A stretch of 37,418 nucleotides of DNA from Thermoplasmata archaeon (lineage in GTDB: Archaea; Thermoplasmatota; Thermoplasmata; Lutacidiplasmatales; UBA184): contig JAKAYL010000014.1 in assembly GCA_021809545.1 (NCBI GenBank), positions 1 to 37,418 of the forward strand, read 5' to 3'. The position numbers were made by a program, and so were the translations under genes. The first letter of the stretch is position 1, and each line of letters opens with the position of its first letter. The notes under the pieces are model-generated. The model did not search any database, was not told the origin of the DNA, and worked only from the letters and a program-made list of their open reading frames with translations. This document shows positions 30,910 through 37,418 of the stretch, piece after piece.

Positions 30910-32441
30910 GCCTCGACCTCTCTCCCCTGACGTACCTCCTCGCCTTGGCCTTCGGAGGGACGCTCCTCACCTTCTTCGCGGGGAGCAGGGCCCGCTGGAT
31001 CGCCCTCGCGACCGCGGTCGGCACCCTCGGGATCTCGATCTGGCTCCTCGCCAATTTCCAGCTGGGCCTTGCGACGGACTACCAGTTCGTCCAGGTGACC
31101 CACTGGCTCACGCTCTCGACGGGGGGGAGCGCGGGCCTCGCGGTCAACTACACCGTGGGCATCGACGGGATCAGCCTGCCCTTCCTCCTCCTCTCCGCGA
31201 TCCTCACCCTCGTCACGGTCATCTACCATTGGGACGAACGGAAGAACCCGGCGGGTTTCTTCGGTCTCGTCGGGCTCACGAACGCAGGGCTCCTCGGGGT
31301 GTTCGTCGCCCTCGACGTGCTCCTCTTCTTCGCCTTCTGGGAGATCGTCCTTATCCCGATGTTCTTCCTCATCGGGCACTGGGGAGGCACCCGGCGGCAC
31401 TACGCTTCCCTCAAGTTCTTCGTCTACACCCATGTGGCGAGCGTCGTCACCCTGGTGAGCCTCTTCGCCATGGTCTTCCTCGGCAACTGGGGCTCGATGG
31501 ACTTTGGCGGCAGCATCTCGACAGCGGACGTCGCCGCGCTCAACGTCCAGAGCATCCCCCAGATCACCCAGGTGCTCATGTTCGGGGCGCTCTTCTTTGG
31601 CTTCGGGGTGAAGCTCCCCATGGTCCCCTTCCACACCTGGCTGCCCGATGCCCACGTCGAGGCTCCCACCGGAGGCTCGGTGCTCCTCGCCGGGATGCTC
31701 CTGAAGATGGGGGCCTATGGGCTCATCCGGATCGCCTTCCCGCTCCTCCCGTACGGACACGTGGCGGCCGAACCGGTCGTGCTCGGCATCGCCTTCCTCT
31801 CCATCGTCTGGGGGGCCTTCCTTTCCCTCGCCCAACGGGACCTGAAACGGATGGTCGCCTTCTCCTCGATCAACCACATGGGGATCGTTCTCCTTGCGAT
31901 CGCCCTGTGGACGCAGCTCAGCGTCACGGCGGCCGTGCTCCTCATGTTCGCCCACGGGCTGGTGAGCGGCCTCCTCTTCCTGCTCTCGGGGTCGGTCCAC
32001 CACACCTTCGGGACCCGGGACATCCCCTCGATCGGCGGGATCACCTCGCGCACCCCCATCCTCTCCACGATGCTCATCATCGGCTCGCTGGCCTCCCTCG
32101 GGTTGCCCTCTCTCGTGAGCTTCCCGGCCGAGTTCTCCGCGTTCCTCGCCACCTGGGAGGCCCTGGGATGGTGGATCCTCCTACCGCTCTTCGCTCTCGT
32201 GATCACGGCGGGGTTCTATCTGTGGATGCTGCAGAGGCTTTCGTTCGGGCCCGCCCACGGCATTCCTGAGAAGGCGAGGGATCTCCCCTTCAACGAGATG
32301 CTGGCCATGGGTCTCCTTGTCTCCCTGATCGTGCTCTACGGGATCCTGCCCTACCTCATCGTCCAGTTGATCCCCCACAGCGCCATCTTCGCCACCCAGT
32401 GCTTCCACGGAGGTTCCACCGTATGTGCGACCCAACCATGA
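30906..32441 (+). CDS. nuoM: Complex I subunit M (NuoM), antiporter-like
   Basis: A 511-residue pump subunit with about 14 helices, homologous to MrpD. It has LFFAFWEIVLIPMFFLIG (the essential membrane Glu), GFGVKLPMVPFHTWLPDAHVEAPT (the Lys of helix 7, the broken helix), KRMVAFSSINHMG and GLVSGLLFLLSGSVHHTFGTRD. The start was placed at the ATG that overlaps the nuoL TGA, with GGGGGGAGG directly upstream; an in-frame GTG four codons earlier is less likely. It is separated from nuoN by 16 bases. Confidence 0.96.
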   Translation: MSLDLSPLTYLLALAFGGTLLTFFAGSRARWIALATAVGTLGISIWLLANFQLGLATDYQFVQVTHWLTLSTGGSAGLAVNYTVGIDGISLPFLLLSAILTLVTVIYHWDERKNPAGFFGLVGLTNAGLLGVFVALDVLLFFAFWEIVLIPMFFLIGHWGGTRRHYASLKFFVYTHVASVVTLVSLFAMVFLGNWGSMDFGGSISTADVAALNVQSIPQITQVLMFGALFFGFGVKLPMVPFHTWLPDAHVEAPTGGSVLLAGMLLKMGAYGLIRIAFPLLPYGHVAAEPVVLGIAFLSIVWGAFLSLAQRDLKRMVAFSSINHMGIVLLAIALWTQLSVTAAVLLMFAHGLVSGLLFLLSGSVHHTFGTRDIPSIGGITSRTPILSTMLIIGSLASLGLPSLVSFPAEFSAFLATWEALGWWILLPLFALVITAGFYLWMLQRLSFGPAHGIPEKARDLPFNEMLAMGLLVSLIVLYGILPYLIVQLIPHSAIFATQCFHGGSTVCATQP

Positions 32442-32457
32442 GTGAGGGAGGCGGGGC

Positions 32458-34029
32458 ATGAGCTACACGATCCCCACGATCTCGCCGTACACGCCGGAGA
32501 TCTCGCTCCTCGTGGCCGTCGTGCTGATCTTCCTGCTCGACGTGGCGGGGGTCAAGAGCCGGATCCTTCTCGGGGGAGCCACTTCCCTCTTCCTCCTCCT
32601 CGCTTTCTTGGAGGTCTTGGCGGACCTCGGGACGTGGCCCCTGCAGGGTCTCTCGACCCTGCCGTCCGGCTATCTGGGCACGCTCCAGGGCCCGGTGATC
32701 TTCACCTCTTTCGGGCTCATCTTCCAGGGCATCTTCCTCGCGGTGGCCCTCATCGTGGGATTCGCCAGTATCTCGGACCCCGACGAGGAGGGGGCTCCCA
32801 CGTTCTACGCGCTCCTCACGCTTGCGGCGATCGGGATGCTCTTCGTGGCCGTCTCGGCCGACCTCATCCTCCTTCTCCTCTCCATTGAGATCACAGGGAT
32901 CGCCACCTACGCCCTCGTGGGATACACCCGCCGGGACCGCAGGGCCCTCGAGGCGGCGATGAAGTTCTACATCATCGGGGCCCTTTCCACGGCCATCAGC
33001 TTCTTTGGAGCGAGCCTGCTCTACGGGGCCTACGGGACGACACAGCTCTCCGCCTTCTCCACCCTCCCGGCGAACCACGAGCTCGCGCTCATGGGCTTCG
33101 GGATGGTCGCCGCCGGGCTGGCCTTCAAGGCAACCCTCGTCCCCTTCCACATGTGGGCCGTCGATGTGTACGACGGGGCGGGCCCGAACGTCGCGGGCTT
33201 CCTCTCGGGGGGAAGCAAGAAGATGGGACTCTTCGCGCTCTTCGTCGTCTTCGTGGCCGCCGTCCGGGTCTTCGGGGCCGCGGAAGGCTACGTTCTCTTC
33301 CTCGCCTTGGGCAGCCTCGCCGTCATCACGATGACGCTGGGGAACGTGCTCGCCCTCGAGCAGAAGACCATGAAACGGATGCTGGCCTACTCCTCGATCG
33401 CCCAGGCCGGATACATGCTCCTAGGGGTCGCCATCGACACCCCCGCGGCCCTCGCCGGTGCCACCCTGCAGATCACCGCGGACGTCCTCATGAAGACGGG
33501 CGCCTTCGTGGTCGTCGGGGCTGCGGCGAGCCTCGGTATCGGCCCCCTCATCACGGACTACAAGGGATTGGGCCACTCCCGCCCCGGGATCTCCGCGAGC
33601 TTTGCCATCATGCTCCTCTCGCTCGCCGGCATGCCCCTCACCCTCGGCTTCGTGGGGAAGTTCTACCTCTTCTTCGCCGCCGTGGAGGCCCCCGGCTACT
33701 TCATCCTCCTCGCCATCGCCGGATTGCTCAACAGTGCGATCTCGGTCTTCTACTACGCCCGGATCCTGCGCCTCATGTACATGCCGGACGACTCCAAGGC
33801 TCCCGCCTCCGACGGACACTCCCTCACCCATTCCACCTTGGGTTCCGCCACGGGCCCCGCCACCCCCCGGTGGGCAAGCCTTCGCTCCGAGATCACGGCG
33901 GTCGGCACCGCCCGGTGGATCACCATCGTCAGCGTGGCCGTCCTGCTCGTCCTTTTCGGCATCTATCCGACCACCCTGGTCGGAGCGATGAACAGCGCCG
34001 CCCAGCAGTTCTGGACCATCGGCTTCTGA
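32458..34029 (+). CDS. nuoN: Complex I subunit N (NuoN), antiporter-like
   Basis: The third antiporter-like pump subunit, 523 residues with about 14 helices. Visible motifs are LLLLSIEITGIATYALVG (the membrane Glu), GLAFKATLVPFHMWAVDVYDGAGPNVAGFLS (the Lys and broken helix with the family VPFH.W..D.Y.G) and KRMLAYSSIAQAGYMLLG. A Ser/Pro/Thr-rich loop of about 45 residues (SDGHSLTHSTLGSATGP...) interrupts the last two helices. It is the last gene of the operon, 13 bases from the end of the converging glycosyltransferase gene. No clear terminator fits in that gap. Confidence 0.96.
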   Translation: MSYTIPTISPYTPEISLLVAVVLIFLLDVAGVKSRILLGGATSLFLLLAFLEVLADLGTWPLQGLSTLPSGYLGTLQGPVIFTSFGLIFQGIFLAVALIVGFASISDPDEEGAPTFYALLTLAAIGMLFVAVSADLILLLLSIEITGIATYALVGYTRRDRRALEAAMKFYIIGALSTAISFFGASLLYGAYGTTQLSAFSTLPANHELALMGFGMVAAGLAFKATLVPFHMWAVDVYDGAGPNVAGFLSGGSKKMGLFALFVVFVAAVRVFGAAEGYVLFLALGSLAVITMTLGNVLALEQKTMKRMLAYSSIAQAGYMLLGVAIDTPAALAGATLQITADVLMKTGAFVVVGAAASLGIGPLITDYKGLGHSRPGISASFAIMLLSLAGMPLTLGFVGKFYLFFAAVEAPGYFILLAIAGLLNSAISVFYYARILRLMYMPDDSKAPASDGHSLTHSTLGSATGPATPRWASLRSEITAVGTARWITIVSVAVLLVLFGIYPTTLVGAMNSAAQQFWTIGF

Positions 34030-34042
34030 AACCGCCGGTAGT

Positions 34043-35262
34043 TCAGGCGCCTTCCCCTTTCATCGAGTACGAGCGACCCTTCCATCGCACTTCCTTGCGG
34101 AAGAGCCCGTTCGCCAGCGACCGGAGAAGGAGCGCCAGGTAGAAGGCCGCCCCGAGGGGATAGGTGAGCGCATAGGCGGGCGGGGCCCGCAGCGCGTGTT
34201 GGAAGGCTGCCTGTTTGAGCAGGGTGACACTGATGGCCACGAGGGACACGAGGACCCAGACGAGGGACAGGTAGAGGAAGGCCAGCCCCAGGATGAGGAA
34301 GGGGGAGAGGAAGAGGGCGAAGATCCCGAAGAAGAAGGAGACCTGGCGCCACGCCCGGAACTCGGTGCCGTGGACGTTCTTCACCAGACCCTCGAACATC
34401 TCGTGCCGGTTGGTGTACATCCGGGTCGTCACCAGGTCGGGGGCCCAGAGCACGCGCAGCGATCCTCCGGCCGACTTCACCCGCTCGGCGAGCTTGACAT
34501 CCTCCAGAACGTAGCCCCGGACGGCCGTGTGGCCGCCGGCCCGCTCGTAGGCGCCCCGGGAGACCATCAGGAACTGGCCGTTGGCCATCGCCCGTCGGGA
34601 ATCCGGCCGGTTGACCCGGTGGGGCATGAAATAGGTCAGGACGAACTGGGTGTACATCGGTAGCACCACGTTCTCCCAGAACCCCTTCATCACGACCCTG
34701 GCGGCGAAGGTGACGAGGCCGTGCCCACCCCGGGTGAGCTCCGTAGCGGCGGCCCGCACTGCGGTAGGGGCCAGCCGGACGTCGGCATCCAGGAAGAGGA
34801 GGAGATCCCCCTGAGCGCGAAGGTACCCCGTGTGGCAGGCCCAGTTCTTCCCGACCCAGCCCGGGGGAAGTGGAGGCTCAGGGATCACGAGGGGCCGCAA
34901 GGGATGCTGTCGGGCCCGTTCCTCGGTCCCGTCCTTCGACTCCGCGCAAACGACAATCACCTCCATCCGGGACCCCTTCTCCGCACCGAGGTCCTGGTGA
35001 CCGAGGTCGTCGAGGACCCGACCGAGGTCCTCCGCTTCGTCCTTGGCCGGGATGATCACGCTCAGGGAGACGGGTTGCTCCAGCGGGGGGAGGTCCGCAG
35101 CACGTAGCGACGGCGTCTTCAAGGCGAGGAAGAGAGCGGCCCCCTGCCCGACAAGGATGAGAAAGAGATAGACTACCGCGAGGAGGGTACCGGTGACCGG
35201 CTGGACAAGGAGGCCGAGCGGAAGGAAGGAGAAGGCCGCAAGGTTGTCACGAACTAAGGACA

Positions 35263-35263
<1 letters not shown>
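34043..35263 (-). CDS. Membrane GT2 glycosyltransferase (CrtQ-like)
   Basis: A 406-residue family 2 glycosyltransferase with an N-terminal membrane helix (about 28-48) and a cluster of three to four helices at the C-terminal end. The GT-A core shows LSVIIPAKDEAEDLGRVL, VVCAESKDGTEE, GWVGKNWACHTG, FLDADVRLAP (metal-binding DAD) and RGYVLEDVKLAERVKSAG with the EDV..... acceptor motif. The KNWAC and EDVKLA motifs resemble carotenoid/hopanoid glycosyltransferases such as CrtQ and HpnB, so a lipid-linked or terpenoid acceptor is a reasonable guess. The ATG overlaps the gyrB stop (TGATG), so the gene is transcribed behind gyrB, an unexpected partner. Confidence 0.88.
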
Positions 35264-37338
<2,075 letters not shown>

Positions 37339-37363
37339 GCCCGAGAGAGGAGAGACAGCGGAG

Positions 37364-37370
37364 GATATGG
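37364..37370 (-). promoter_or_regulatory. TATA-like box of the tRNA-Arg gene
   Basis: On the minus strand GCCATATCCTC contains CATATCC, 26-32 bases before the first base of the tRNA. This is the expected distance for archaeal tRNA transcription starting at or just before the 5' end. Confidence 0.4.
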
Positions 37371-37418
37371 CTTTGAGGATTCTCGCTCGGATGCCGGAAA
37401 CAGGCGAAGGGAGAATGC

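Noticed and set aside
37339-37418. The last 80 bases as part of a coding gene
   Set aside because: Apart from the TATA-like box for the tRNA I see no supported frame; the stretch is too short to judge.

Overview
The window reads as a GC-rich archaeal chromosome, most likely from the phylum Thermoplasmatota (class Thermoplasmata). Four things point there: archaeal TATA-like boxes about 26 bases upstream of several ATG codons, suggesting leaderless transcripts; a tetraether-lipid synthase (Tes) homolog; an 11-subunit complex I cluster lacking nuoE, nuoF and nuoG; and a bacterial-type gyrB, which Thermoplasmata carry. No rRNA or ribosomal protein gene is present, so placement below class is not attempted.

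Layout. Bases 1-315 are the tail of a membrane-anchored surface protein. From 398 to 9223 the plus strand carries an ABC exporter pair, a divergent serine hydroxymethyltransferase, a DUF92 membrane protein, queC, a small membrane protein, cobT and an M1 aminopeptidase. From 9220 to 17149 the minus strand carries, in transcription order, yjbQ, tldD, tldE, a purN-purM fusion, an EamA permease, purQ, a double zinc-ribbon protein and a family 5 uracil-DNA glycosylase. From 17289 to 21121 lie an APS kinase and a sugar-nucleotide epimerase on the plus strand, converging on a phosphodiesterase and a GT2 glycosyltransferase on the minus strand. This may be a surface-glycan locus with a link to sulfation. 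The tes gene (21289-22992, minus) is followed by a hairpin-plus-T-run terminator and diverges from a small unknown gene.

Bases 23501-34029 form one compact nuoABCDHIJKLMN operon with a strong TATA box. With no NADH module and a NuoI that carries four ferredoxin-type cluster motifs instead of two, the complex probably takes electrons from a reduced ferredoxin or another soluble donor, passes them to a membrane quinone and pumps ions. The window closes with a membrane glycosyltransferase overlapping gyrB (both minus), and a tRNA-Arg(UCU) gene interrupted in its T-loop by a 31-base intron.

The points most worth a second look are the T-loop tRNA intron, the four-cluster NuoI, the altered NuoA, the purN-purM fusion, the tes gene with its own promoter and terminator, and the APS kinase/epimerase/phosphodiesterase/glycosyltransferase neighbourhood.
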